Assembly: GCA_003599415.1 (NCBI GenBank)
Contig: QZKB01000095.1
Span: 1 to 55,569, forward strand
Direction: 5' to 3'
DNA: 55,569 nt
Source: Ignavibacteriales bacterium
GTDB taxonomy: Bacteria; Bacteroidota; Ignavibacteria; Ignavibacteriales; SURF-24
Shown here piece after piece: positions 1-8,099 of this stretch. The notes below the pieces were generated by a model, which did not search any database, was not told the DNA's origin, and saw nothing but the letters and a program-made list of their open reading frames with translations. Position 1 is the first letter of the stretch; every line of letters starts with the position of its first letter. A program made the position numbers and the translations under genes.

Positions 1-57
1 ATATTTATATTAAAATTATATTGCTATTATACCTGAATGTTAAACAATTAAAAAAAT

Positions 58-1362
58 ATGAACCTTAAAATTATAATTGTCTTTGCAGTATTAGTTTTAG
101 AAACAATCAATGCTCAGCAAATAGAATGGTTAGTCTATGACACTACTAATTCAAGCTTACCTGATAACCAGATTCATGCAATTGCAGTAGATGAAAACAA
201 TATTAAATGGATAGGTACAGCAAAAGGATTGGTGCGTATAGACGGCTCAAATTGGGAAGTCTTTAACACTGAAAATTCTGAAATCCCGTCGTCTGCTGTT
301 CATTCACTTTATGCCGATAGCAAAGGAGTTTTTGTCGGAACCGATAGCGGACTTGCAAAATATTATGAAGGGAAGTGGATGTTGTTCGATAAAGAAAAAA
401 CAATTTTTGAAAGCCAGCTTATAGTTGATATTATCAAGGATAAAGAGAATAACTACTGGGTGGCTGGGGAATTAAATTTAATAAAAATAGATGGCGGTAC
501 CTGGGAAGTTTTAACTAATGAATCGGCAATTGGTAATTATCAGTCCCTTGTGGTTGATAACAATAATCATATTTGGGCTGGCGACTTTAACCATGCAAGC
601 TTCAATGGAATTTTGTGGGAGTATAATGGCGTAAAATGGAATTATAGCAAGTTGAACGATTATCCCGATCTGATCTCAAGTTTTCCTTATGCACTTGCTG
701 TTGATAGTAATAATGTTGTGTGGATGGGAACAGGCGGAACACCGGGAGGAAGACTTGTAAAGATTGAAAATAATAATTGGCAAACTTATACCAGCCTGAA
801 TTCGGATTTTCCCGGCGGTGGGATCAATTCAATATTAATTGAAGATTCAGTGAAATGGATTGGTAGCAGTAAGGGACTTGTATCTTTTAACGGAAAGGAA
901 TGGAAAGTTTTTAACAGGGGGAATTCTGAACTGCCTGATGACTGGGTTTATACTTTAGCAATTGATAAGTACGGTAATAAATGGATAGGAACAATTAGCG
1001 GAGGACTTACCGTATATAAGGAGAATGGAATTGTTACTTCCAACCAGGGACCTGATTATTCTAAGCCATCTGAATTTCAATTATTCCAGAACTTTCCAAA
1101 TCCCTTTAATCCAAGAACAACAATACAGTTTGGTATTCCAACTGAAGGTAAAGTAACAATAAAAATATTTGATATAATGGGAAGAGAAGTTGCAACGCTT
1201 GTAAATGAACATAAAGCGCCGGGTGAATATAAAGTTGAATTTTCCGCCGAAGGCGGATCCGCCTCTGGAGGAAATTCAAGCAAACTTGCAAGCGGAATTT
1301 ATTTTTACAGGCTGCAAGCCGGTGATTTTATTTCAAGCAGGAAACTTATTCTGTTAAAATAA
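58..1362 (+). CDS. Secreted two-component-regulator-type beta-propeller protein with T9SS sorting domain
   Basis: The 434-residue product starts with a signal peptide (about residues 1-19, ending in INAQ). It carries repeated propeller blades of the 'regulator propeller' type, visible as recurring WIGT..GL / WMGTGG / WIGSSKGL motifs with N-x-W-x-x-Y/F strands between residues about 30 and 325. The last 85 residues are a T9SS type A sorting domain (QNFPNPFNP, IFDIMGREVATLVN, SGIYFYRLQAGDF). In most families these blades form the periplasmic sensor of hybrid kinases; here no membrane segment or kinase follows, so the protein is probably surface-attached or released through T9SS. Ligand unknown. 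The sorting domain carries an in-frame palindromic insertion (see 1243-1272). The start has no obvious Shine-Dalgarno, but the signal peptide supports it. Confidence 0.85.
   Translation: MNLKIIIVFAVLVLETINAQQIEWLVYDTTNSSLPDNQIHAIAVDENNIKWIGTAKGLVRIDGSNWEVFNTENSEIPSSAVHSLYADSKGVFVGTDSGLAKYYEGKWMLFDKEKTIFESQLIVDIIKDKENNYWVAGELNLIKIDGGTWEVLTNESAIGNYQSLVVDNNNHIWAGDFNHASFNGILWEYNGVKWNYSKLNDYPDLISSFPYALAVDSNNVVWMGTGGTPGGRLVKIENNNWQTYTSLNSDFPGGGINSILIEDSVKWIGSSKGLVSFNGKEWKVFNRGNSELPDDWVYTLAIDKYGNKWIGTISGGLTVYKENGIVTSNQGPDYSKPSEFQLFQNFPNPFNPRTTIQFGIPTEGKVTIKIFDIMGREVATLVNEHKAPGEYKVEFSAEGGSASGGNSSKLASGIYFYRLQAGDFISSRKLILLK
1243..1272. repeat. Tandem 15-bp palindromic units inside the sorting domain
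   Basis: Two adjacent 15-bp units, TCCGCCGAAGGCGGA and TCCGCCTCTGGAGGA, lie head to tail within the coding sequence. The first is a perfect palindrome around GAA and the second differs by one base from one. Translation gives SAEGGSASGG between the conserved VEF and LASGIYFY parts of the T9SS domain, where related domains usually have only a few linker residues. This is consistent with in-frame insertion of a short GC-rich palindromic repeat. Confidence 0.6.
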
Positions 1363-1632
1363 TTAATCGTTAAAAGAAATTTTTCCTTCAAAGTTTGAAC
1401 CGGGAATTATGTTTTATCAAATCGGGTGCATTTAACCTTTGGGAATTCTGCAAATCCCTGAACGTGATTTTATCCTTTCTTTTTTATTACTGAAAATTAT
1501 TTACTTACCAGTCGATTATATACTGTTAGTATTCATGTTGATCGCACAACGGGTATAAATATTCTTCTTTTTCAACAATACTAAAAAATTAGAAACAGGT
1601 ATTTATAAACAACCAGAAAGTCTTAAAAAAAT

Positions 1633-2667
1633 ATGAAAGCAAAAAAGTATTTAATCGTTCCTTTAATATTTCTATTAACTGTAATTTTTATTTCCTGCAC
1701 AAAAGATTCGGTTTCTCCTGAAGATATAACGGAGCAGAAAGCCACAGATTATTCAATTGCTGGTCACTGGTTAAACATTCCGGCCTCAACAGATAAAAAT
1801 GTAGATGTGTTTTATCTTTATCCAACAGCGTGGGCCAGAACAGACACATCAAAACCTTACATTTGCGAAGTAGATAATCCGATGATGCTTAAGTATTCTA
1901 ACTTAGCATTTGCACGACAAGCCACTGCCTTTGAAACCATAGGAAATGTTTATGCTCCTTACTTCAGGCAGGTAGATGCTGCGTATTGTTTCTCTTTAAG
2001 TGTAGCAGAACAGGAAAAGCTTGTTGCCGGTATTCCAACATTAGATGCTACAGCAGCATTTGATTACTATATTAAAAACTACAATAACGGCCGCCCGTTT
2101 ATTTTAGCCGGGCATTCGCAGGGTTCAAATGTTTTATTGTATTTACTATCCGGCTATATGAAAGAGCATCCTGATGTTTACTCAAGAATGATTGCTGCAT
2201 ATGTAATTGGATATTCGGTTACACAGAAATTCCTAGCAAACAATACTCATCTTAAATTTGCGGAAGGAGCGGATGATACAGGAGTAATAATTTCTTTTAA
2301 TACTCAATCACCTGATGTTCAAGCTGGAGCAAATGTTCTTGTATTAGATGGCGCTCTGGTAATAAATCCTATTACCTGGACAAGAGATGAAACCCTGGTA
2401 ACGGCAGATAAAAACTTAGGTTCTTTAATCTTAAACCCGGATGGAAGTATAGCCCAGGGCATTCCGGAGCCGGTTATGAATTATGCCGATGCGCAGGTAG
2501 ATAAAGTAAAAGGCGCAGTAATTTGCAGCACTGCAGATGTTGATAAACTTGCACCGGGAAATGCAGTTCTTGTTAAAGGTGTTTTTCACTCGTTTGATTA
2601 TCCTTTCTACTATTATAATATCAGGGAAAATGCAGAGAACCGTACTAAGAAATTTCTTGGTAAATAG
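1633..2667 (+). CDS. DUF3089 family lipoprotein, alpha/beta-hydrolase fold
   Basis: The 344-residue protein has a lipoprotein signal peptide with the lipobox Cys at about residue 22 (LTVIFISC). The mature part shows DUF3089 features: VDVFYLYPTAW near the N-terminus, AYCFSL in the middle and the nucleophile elbow GHSQGS with Ser162. The family belongs to the alpha/beta-hydrolase superfamily and is presumed to hydrolyse esters or related bonds; the substrate is unknown. The protein is likely anchored in the cell envelope. It stands alone, with about 270 bp upstream and a hairpin between it and the convergent downstream gene. The fold call is firm; the reaction is inferred. Confidence 0.85.
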   Translation: MKAKKYLIVPLIFLLTVIFISCTKDSVSPEDITEQKATDYSIAGHWLNIPASTDKNVDVFYLYPTAWARTDTSKPYICEVDNPMMLKYSNLAFARQATAFETIGNVYAPYFRQVDAAYCFSLSVAEQEKLVAGIPTLDATAAFDYYIKNYNNGRPFILAGHSQGSNVLLYLLSGYMKEHPDVYSRMIAAYVIGYSVTQKFLANNTHLKFAEGADDTGVIISFNTQSPDVQAGANVLVLDGALVINPITWTRDETLVTADKNLGSLILNPDGSIAQGIPEPVMNYADAQVDKVKGAVICSTADVDKLAPGNAVLVKGVFHSFDYPFYYYNIRENAENRTKKFLGK

Positions 2668-2725
2668 GGTGTAGATAAAAGTAGTTTAAGATTAAAACGT
2701 GGATTAAGAATATTTCTTCAATAAA

Positions 2726-2749
2726 AAGGCGAAGCAAACGCCTCGCCTT
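2726..2749 (-). terminator. Rho-independent terminator for the 1041-aa gene
   Basis: AAGGCGA pairs with TCGCCTT, with a further short GC stem inside. On the minus strand the stem is followed by a T-rich run, so it fits as terminator of the minus-strand gene ending at 2757. On the plus strand the downstream sequence is not T-rich. Confidence 0.7.
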
Positions 2750-2756
2750 ACAAATA

Positions 2757-5700
2757 TTATTTCAATAACATCATTTTTACACTTGAATGAAAATCGCCGG
2801 CGCGCAAATCGCAGAAATAAATTCCGCTGGATAAACTATATTTTGTCGTATCAAAATTTACCTCATAATCTCCAGCAAGTTGTTCTGAGTCAACAAGAGT
2901 AGCAACGATATTACCCAGGATATCATAAATCTTCAACCTCACCCTTGCTCCCTCTCCTTTGTAAGGAGAGGGTTGGGGTGAGGTAGGAATAGAATATTTT
3001 ATTTTTGTTGTTGGATTGAAGGGATTGGGATAATTCTGATAAAGACGAAAATTATCCGGAACTGAAGCGTTGTCGTTTTCTACTGAAGTTGCAATGCCGA
3101 AATAATTAATTATGTCTTTTGTAAGTTCATTGATTGTTGTTTGAGGATAAATAGTTTCAAACGGAAATCCAAGTGTTATTACTTTTCCTTCCGCGGTTCC
3201 GCCGGGAAAAATTCCGCTGTAACAGATCCCCGCAAATCCTGATGAAGTATCCAAACCAACATAACCAAGCAAACCCTCGCTGCCATTAACGGGATCGATT
3301 ACATCCGGCCATTTAACATTTATAGTTCCATGTGATCCGTTATCAAAAAAAAATGAATTTGGATAATATATTACCGGATCATTTACGCTTTGTACTTTAT
3401 AGAATACTCCGGACTGACTATTCGGCGCATCCGCAATGTACTTGGCTTTAAGATATTCATTAATAAATTTTTTATCTGTTGAATTTCCTTTGTAATCAAG
3501 ATCCCATGCAATCTCACTTCCGCTTACAAATAAATTTCCGCCGTTTAATAGAAATGTTCTTACTTTACTCTGTTCAGACAGGCTGAAAGTCTCATCGGCA
3601 GTACTCTCATCACCTAAAATGTAATCGACTGCCGAATAGTCTGTTAAATTAAAAAGTCCGTTAATCACAGCATCGTTTGTGGCGGAACAGAATGATGTTA
3701 TTCCGTTTTTATGGAATGCCGTTGCATGCATTCTTATGAAATCATTAGTATTACCGGTTGAAGCTCTGTCAAATCCATTAATAATAAGTAAAGAAGAGTT
3801 AATATTATCAGTCGGTACTCCCGCTAATATTTCGGATGGGGGAGAATCACCGGCCGAATTCTGCGCGGTTAATTTCACATAAAATAAAGTATCCGTTTGC
3901 AGACCTGTTATTACAAGGTTGTTCGGTTCAAGGTAATAAGTTTTTACAAATGATTTGCCGTCTTTGCTGATCTTTGCAATATATTTTTTAACTGAAGTAT
4001 CCGGCTTAACAATAATTCTTAATGATTTATTTCCTTCAGTTTTAATCCCGAATGATCTTGGCTGCTCAGGTGTATATAACTCTTTGAAGTAGCTCGGTTG
4101 GTACATAGGTCCTGTCTCATTGCTCAGGATTCTGTATTTAACGGAATCTCTAAGAATATCAGGAATTGTAGTGATAACCGAATCAAGAATTATTTCCCTG
4201 TTAAGAAAACGAATGCCATGGCTGTAATCAACATAACCGCTTATGTGTCCGTTATAAACCGGTTGAATCGGGTTTCCGTCAAGTTTATGCCAACCGTAAA
4301 TTACCACTTTACCAGCAGTAATTTTATTGCTGATTACGACATCTTTTTTAGTGCCGCCCATGAACACACCAACTTCTTTGCCTGCATCTTTACGCTGCTG
4401 CTCAATTGCTGTATTATGTTCAACAAACTTTGCGACAAGTTCATTCTGATTTCCGACCGGAGTATAAGTAACAGGAGCTACTTTAAGATCAGTATTTGTA
4501 TAAATGTTATCAACAAGTTTTGGTGTTGGCATTGTGGCGCTAAACAGATTTGCAAGAGTTTGTGCAGTAACCGGTCCCATCGGTATTCTGCAATAATCTG
4601 AATCAGAACCAATTGCTAGATAATCCGGCATTACTTCATAATAACATTTGTATGTTGTTCCATTGATATCCTGGAAGTTTGCTCTTATAGTTCTAAGTGA
4701 ACGGTAGAAATTGGGAATATTACCTTTGGTTATTTCTGAAAGTATTTCTGCTTCCCGTTGTTCGAAGGTCATGTTATTAACGTATTGCATAAACTCCGAA
4801 CCCGTTTTTGAATTGACTGGTCTAACCGGAATTGTAAGCGAAGTTTTTTGTAAAAGATAACCTTGTATATATTGCGAATAAGCTCTTGACCCAAAATATT
4901 CATACCCGATATTTTCTTTTTCCGTTCCTGAAACCATACCATGAATAAAACCATTTAGTTCAACCTGAACAGTATGGTAAATTACACGCGTGGGATTTTT
5001 CTTCATGAAAAATTTAACCCTGCCTTCAAGGGCAGTCCATTTAATAAATTCATCATTATCTTCGGTGGTGAACTGGAAATATTGTTTAAGATAATTCTGC
5101 ATCATCCAGCTTCTGTACCAGGTTCCACCTGTTGGACTTACAAACGGAGCGCCGTTTAAAAGTGCAACACTGTCATTGTATGCAATTACACAAAGGTGAT
5201 TTTCCGTTGAAGCATTTAACCAATCAAGGAGTTTTGCGCCGTAAGAATTATCGTAGTTGTAATCACTGTCAAGAAAAGTAATTCGTTTAACATAAGCGGG
5301 AATATTTGTAACGCTGTTCATATATCCGAATGTCATGCTGCCGCCGCCACTGTGTCCTGTTAGAACAACAAACGGATCATATGCTGCAAAAATATTTTTA
5401 ATTGAATCAACCATTGCCTTTATCAACTGCGCATTATCTGAGTGAGATGAGCGCCAGCCCGGCCAGCTTTGCGAGGACGTTTCAAGGTAAACTGTAACAA
5501 GGTTATAATCCAGGTTGCTTTCTCTTAAAAATCTTGTTTGTGCGCCTATATGCTGAATATTGTAATGCCAGTCGTCAGAAGCGGTTGTTCTCTTACCAAA
5601 AGTATGCTCGATGGAGTTTCCGTTTGGAGTTGCAAAAAGAGCGATGCCCACAGGTTTTGTAATATCAAACTTTTCCGGTGCGGGAATATTAATCTGAACT

Positions 5701-5882
5701 CTTACATCAGAGTAGAAATTAAATGTTTTAACCTGTTCATCGTACGGCGGCAGTATTGAAAAGCCGTCAAAATATACTCCGGCAGCATTGGGTGAAGTTA
5801 ATTGTTGTGAAAGAATTGAATTTGAAAAAAGTAAAACAACAGAAAAGACTATTTTAAAAATAGATTGATGCGAGCGTTTCAT
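2757..5882 (-). CDS. T9SS-sorted alpha/beta-hydrolase and xanthan-lyase-like protein
   Basis: The 1041-residue product has a signal peptide (about residues 1-26, ending SILSQ). Residues about 50-330 look like an alpha/beta-hydrolase domain with the elbow GHSGGGS (Ser178). The central part has GYVDYSHGIRF, typical of Bacteroidota proteins annotated as 'xanthan lyase'. A fibronectin type III-like segment (about 615-690) precedes a domain (about 695-935) with INGFDR, GGNLFVSGSEIAWDL and GLLGYVG, similar to the Rossmann-like part of the same group. A T9SS type A sorting domain ends the protein (YQNYPNPFNPTTKIKYS to SGIYFCDLRAGDF). The sorting domain is interrupted by an in-frame repeat. Substrate unknown; a role in extracellular polymer or ester breakdown is inference. 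The start follows an AAGGGAAG Shine-Dalgarno. Confidence 0.8.
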   Translation of the reverse strand: MKRSHQSIFKIVFSVVLLFSNSILSQQLTSPNAAGVYFDGFSILPPYDEQVKTFNFYSDVRVQINIPAPEKFDITKPVGIALFATPNGNSIEHTFGKRTTASDDWHYNIQHIGAQTRFLRESNLDYNLVTVYLETSSQSWPGWRSSHSDNAQLIKAMVDSIKNIFAAYDPFVVLTGHSGGGSMTFGYMNSVTNIPAYVKRITFLDSDYNYDNSYGAKLLDWLNASTENHLCVIAYNDSVALLNGAPFVSPTGGTWYRSWMMQNYLKQYFQFTTEDNDEFIKWTALEGRVKFFMKKNPTRVIYHTVQVELNGFIHGMVSGTEKENIGYEYFGSRAYSQYIQGYLLQKTSLTIPVRPVNSKTGSEFMQYVNNMTFEQREAEILSEITKGNIPNFYRSLRTIRANFQDINGTTYKCYYEVMPDYLAIGSDSDYCRIPMGPVTAQTLANLFSATMPTPKLVDNIYTNTDLKVAPVTYTPVGNQNELVAKFVEHNTAIEQQRKDAGKEVGVFMGGTKKDVVISNKITAGKVVIYGWHKLDGNPIQPVYNGHISGYVDYSHGIRFLNREIILDSVITTIPDILRDSVKYRILSNETGPMYQPSYFKELYTPEQPRSFGIKTEGNKSLRIIVKPDTSVKKYIAKISKDGKSFVKTYYLEPNNLVITGLQTDTLFYVKLTAQNSAGDSPPSEILAGVPTDNINSSLLIINGFDRASTGNTNDFIRMHATAFHKNGITSFCSATNDAVINGLFNLTDYSAVDYILGDESTADETFSLSEQSKVRTFLLNGGNLFVSGSEIAWDLDYKGNSTDKKFINEYLKAKYIADAPNSQSGVFYKVQSVNDPVIYYPNSFFFDNGSHGTINVKWPDVIDPVNGSEGLLGYVGLDTSSGFAGICYSGIFPGGTAEGKVITLGFPFETIYPQTTINELTKDIINYFGIATSVENDNASVPDNFRLYQNYPNPFNPTTKIKYSIPTSPQPSPYKGEGARVRLKIYDILGNIVATLVDSEQLAGDYEVNFDTTKYSLSSGIYFCDLRAGDFHSSVKMMLLK
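2936..2984. repeat. In-frame palindromic repeat element (SPxPSPxxGEG type)
   Basis: Outer arms ACCTCACCC (2936-2944) and GGGTGAGGT (2976-2984) are exact inverted repeats. An inner hairpin CCCTCTCCTT / AAGGAGAGGG (2950-2959 / 2963-2972) has a 3-base loop. Read on the coding (minus) strand it gives SPQPSPYKGEGARVR, placed between KYSIPT and LKIYDILG of the sorting domain, where relatives have only about 5-6 residues. A longer relative lies at 41621-41705. Confidence 0.8.
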
Positions 5883-6001
5883 ATACTTCCCTTACGTTTA
5901 TCAAGGAAAACCTTTTGTATTGCGGGGTCATTCCCGGTGTTTAAAAACAGCTGTTCAAAGATAATAATTTATTGTCTTTACTAAAACCTTGGGGTAAAAG
6001 A

Positions 6002-6026
6002 AACCGCAGCCGGAAAGACTGCGGTT
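6002..6026 (-). terminator. Hairpin terminator of the small lipoprotein gene
   Basis: AACCGCAG (6002-6009) pairs perfectly with CTGCGGTT (6019-6026). On the minus strand it follows the stop at 6033 by a few bases and is followed by a T-rich stretch. Confidence 0.75.
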
Positions 6027-6032
6027 AAAAGT

Positions 6033-6377
6033 TTATTTTGAACTTACATCAACCCGTAACTTAGGAGTTGCTTCGTTAAGAATTACAATTGTATAATTGT
6101 TGTCGTTGGAAGTGCTGAAGTTGATAGAAGGGGAAACAGACTCGCTTTGTATAACAGCTGTTGCTGTTTTACCTCCCTCCGCTACATCCTGGTATGCAGA
6201 ATATTTACCGCCTTCTACATCGTTTATATTTATTGTATTTGAATTTGACTGTTGAATCTGGACGTTTGCCTTGGTTTGACGCTCGTTCTTTATACGAATA
6301 CTTGGTGGCTCATCTTTACAGCCTGTTAAAATGACAAAATAAGAAAGGACTGTAAAAAGCAACATTAACTTTTTCAT
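6033..6377 (-). CDS. Small lipoprotein of unknown function
   Basis: The 114-residue product has a lipoprotein signal peptide with lipobox LTGC (Cys at about 20). The mature part is short, polar and rich in Asn, Ser and Thr, with predicted beta strands (ANVQIQQSNSNTININDV, YTIVILNEA, KLRVDVSS), suggesting a small beta-sandwich. No family is recognised. A strong Shine-Dalgarno (GGAGG four bases before ATG) supports the start. It is monocistronic, with its own terminator. Confidence 0.7.
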   Translation of the reverse strand: MKKLMLLFTVLSYFVILTGCKDEPPSIRIKNERQTKANVQIQQSNSNTININDVEGGKYSAYQDVAEGGKTATAVIQSESVSPSINFSTSNDNNYTIVILNEATPKLRVDVSSK

Positions 6378-6467
6378 TAGACCTCCGCTTTTGTTTGACT
6401 ACAAACTAACTGAAAAAATAAAAATCATCAAGAGATTTGTCGGGCTAATTGATTTCAATCAAAAAAA

Positions 6468-7238
6468 TTATTTTGTTGTTAACTGAAGAGTTAAAACCCT
6501 GAATATAAATTTCGAGGTGAAAACTGTTTCACTATCATTTCGGATTTTTGTTTTAAGGTTTTCTATCCCGATTGAATATTCATCATCAGATAATGAAGCA
6601 AGCTGCGAAGTGTTATGTTTAAGAAGGAACGGGTCATTAAAAATATTTTCGCCTTTATAACTCCTGTAAATTTTCTCTACCTGTTTAAAATCAATCTGAA
6701 TAAAGCCTAAATTTTTTGACATTGTTTTTAAAGAGTTCCAGGAAGGATAACGCGATAAATCATTTTTGAAGATGTTTTCAAAATATTCGTAAACATACCA
6801 TTCATTATCTTCATCATGAGGATCAAAACCAATTATGGCAAGTATCCCGTTCTTTTTTAAAATTCTATTCGCTTCATTTATAAAGAGAAGAGTACTGCTG
6901 AAATGATGAATTGCATTTACACAGTAAACAAAATCGAAAGAGGAATCTTTAACCGGAATGGAAATGGCATCTCCATTAACATAAGGAACTGAAATTTTAT
7001 TTTGTCTTGCTTGTGTAATCATGTTGCGGGATCTGTCCAATCCAATAGTTAAAGTATTTGGCAAGTTCAAATCGGCAAGCCATCTGCCTGTTCCACAACC
7101 AACTTCAAGTACATTATTTGGTTTGTCCCTGGCAATCAACTCATTAAGCGCTTTCGCAATGCCGTCAAGTTTGTCAACGTTGTAACGCTGGTTGTAAGTA
7201 GAAGCAATCGTATTGTAGTCTGTTCTATTATCTTTCAT
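6468..7238 (-). CDS. Class I SAM-dependent methyltransferase
   Basis: The 256-residue protein has the Rossmann methyltransferase motif I (VLEVGCGTGRWL, about residues 40-51), a following acidic residue (GLDRS), motif II-like DGDAISIPVKDSSFDFVYC and motif III-like AIHHF...ILKKNGILAIIGFDP. This matches the Methyltransf_11/25 type that acts on small molecules or lipids. Its start overlaps the stop of the upstream gene by 4 bp (ATGA), so the two are translationally coupled. Substrate unknown. The C-terminal 90 residues are not conserved enough for me to assign. Confidence 0.88.
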   Translation of the reverse strand: MKDNRTDYNTIASTYNQRYNVDKLDGIAKALNELIARDKPNNVLEVGCGTGRWLADLNLPNTLTIGLDRSRNMITQARQNKISVPYVNGDAISIPVKDSSFDFVYCVNAIHHFSSTLLFINEANRILKKNGILAIIGFDPHDEDNEWYVYEYFENIFKNDLSRYPSWNSLKTMSKNLGFIQIDFKQVEKIYRSYKGENIFNDPFLLKHNTSQLASLSDDEYSIGIENLKTKIRNDSETVFTSKFIFRVLTLQLTTK

Positions 7239-7537
7239 TTCGAATTGAACAATCTAGAAAATCCGTCGTAAGGAATAAGCGGAAGCAGATCAAACCTGAT
7301 TAATTTATTCTCTACAAGCGGTAAAGTGTTTAAGTGATTATTTGCTTCTTCTCCGTTATTACATTCAAGAATCAACACCGCAATGTGTTCATCTTTATGA
7401 AAATAACACTCACGTATAATTCCTGATTGCTGAAGCAGCCAGACTTTCTTAGCTTCTGCTTTAAGAATCTCTGGTGTAAATTTATCCGGGGTAACCCCGG
7501 GTAATTCTTTTTCGATTGCGAGGATTTTCAACTTCAA
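7235..7537 (-). CDS. Muconolactone delta-isomerase-like small protein
   Basis: The 100-residue product resembles the muconolactone-isomerase-like (ferredoxin-like) family: LQQSGIIRECYFHKDEHIAVLILECNNGEEANNHLNTLPLVENKLIRFDLLPLIPY follows the typical pattern of a Trp/Leu-Leu helix, strand, helix and 'LP' turn. Members are found as small oxidative-metabolism or unknown-function proteins. No ATG is available; TTG at 7537 or 7531 are candidate starts downstream of an AAAGGA Shine-Dalgarno. It forms a two-gene unit with the methyltransferase. Function unknown. Confidence 0.65.
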   Translation of the reverse strand: MKLKILAIEKELPGVTPDKFTPEILKAEAKKVWLLQQSGIIRECYFHKDEHIAVLILECNNGEEANNHLNTLPLVENKLIRFDLLPLIPYDGFSRLFNSK

Positions 7538-7568
7538 AGTTTCCTTTGTTTGGAAGTCTGATTTTTAG

Positions 7569-7826
7569 TTAATTATATACGTCTTTACGATGTAGAATAG
7601 AAATTATTGTTATAATTGTTTCTTCTTTATCGAAAATAATTCTATAGTCTCCCACTCTTAATCTGTACAATCCTTTAAATTCACCTTTAAGAGGCTTAAT
7701 ATTGCGAGAATTAAAATCATATTCAGAAAGCTCATCAATTTTTTCTTTTATTTTATCGTGATATGGATTATTAATTTCTTTATAGGTTTTTAATGCGGAT
7801 GGTGTGATTTTAATAGTCGCTTTCAT
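7569..7826 (-). CDS. RelE/ParE-superfamily toxin
   Basis: The 85-residue protein shows the RelE-fold signature: N-terminal basic helix region, LKGEFKGLYRLRVGDYRIIFD (about 46-66) and C-terminal ILHRKDVY (about 77-84). RelE-type toxins are ribosome-dependent mRNA interferases; ParE relatives act on gyrase. The LYRLRVGDYRIIF strand and basic C-terminal HRKDVY favour the RelE side. The start overlaps the stop of the upstream antitoxin by 4 bp, the usual antitoxin-first order. Confidence 0.88.
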   Translation of the reverse strand: MKATIKITPSALKTYKEINNPYHDKIKEKIDELSEYDFNSRNIKPLKGEFKGLYRLRVGDYRIIFDKEETIITIISILHRKDVYN

Positions 7827-8044
7827 TTAACGTCTTCCCAATCAAGCAGTTTCCTTTCTTTTTTCTCTTTCAATCCTTTTTTGACAGTTTTGTAGTCGTT
7901 TTCATCGGATAAAATTTCTAGTGTTGGATCAAGTCTTTCCCTGTTTTTAAGATATTTAACGAAATTAAAAACCTCTTTCAATTTTTGACGGTTTAATAAT
8001 TCTACTTCTTTTTTTAACTCTTCAATAATATATGTCCTTTCCAT
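7823..8044 (-). CDS. Antitoxin of the RelE-type pair
   Basis: The 73-residue acidic/basic helical protein begins METR-like (MERTYIIEELKKEV) and ends in an unstructured Lys/Glu-rich tail (KKGLKEKKERKLLDWEDVK) of the type that wraps a toxin. I place the start at the internal ATG 8044 because AGAGGA lies 9 bases upstream of it; an in-frame codon 27 bases further upstream has no Shine-Dalgarno. It precedes and overlaps the toxin gene. The antitoxin family is not certain (DUF2281/RelB-like). Confidence 0.75.
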   Translation of the reverse strand: MERTYIIEELKKEVELLNRQKLKEVFNFVKYLKNRERLDPTLEILSDENDYKTVKKGLKEKKERKLLDWEDVK

Positions 8045-8081
8045 TAACAATCCTCTTCTTTTAAAGTACAATATGCAAAAT

Positions 8082-8098
8082 TAGAATTATAATTTCTA
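8082..8098. promoter_or_regulatory. Candidate operator of the RelE-type module
   Basis: TAGAATTATAATTTCTA contains the perfect palindrome AATTATAATT and outer arms TAGAA/TTCTA. It lies 38 bp upstream of the antitoxin ATG, just after the PBP1A stop, where an autoregulatory site would be expected. The A+T-rich composition makes chance likely. Confidence 0.35.
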
Positions 8099-8099
8099 T

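Noticed and set aside
4098..4601. Plus-strand 167-codon frame inside the 1041-aa gene
   Set aside because: It lies antisense to a well-supported coding frame with clear domains; shadow of that gene.
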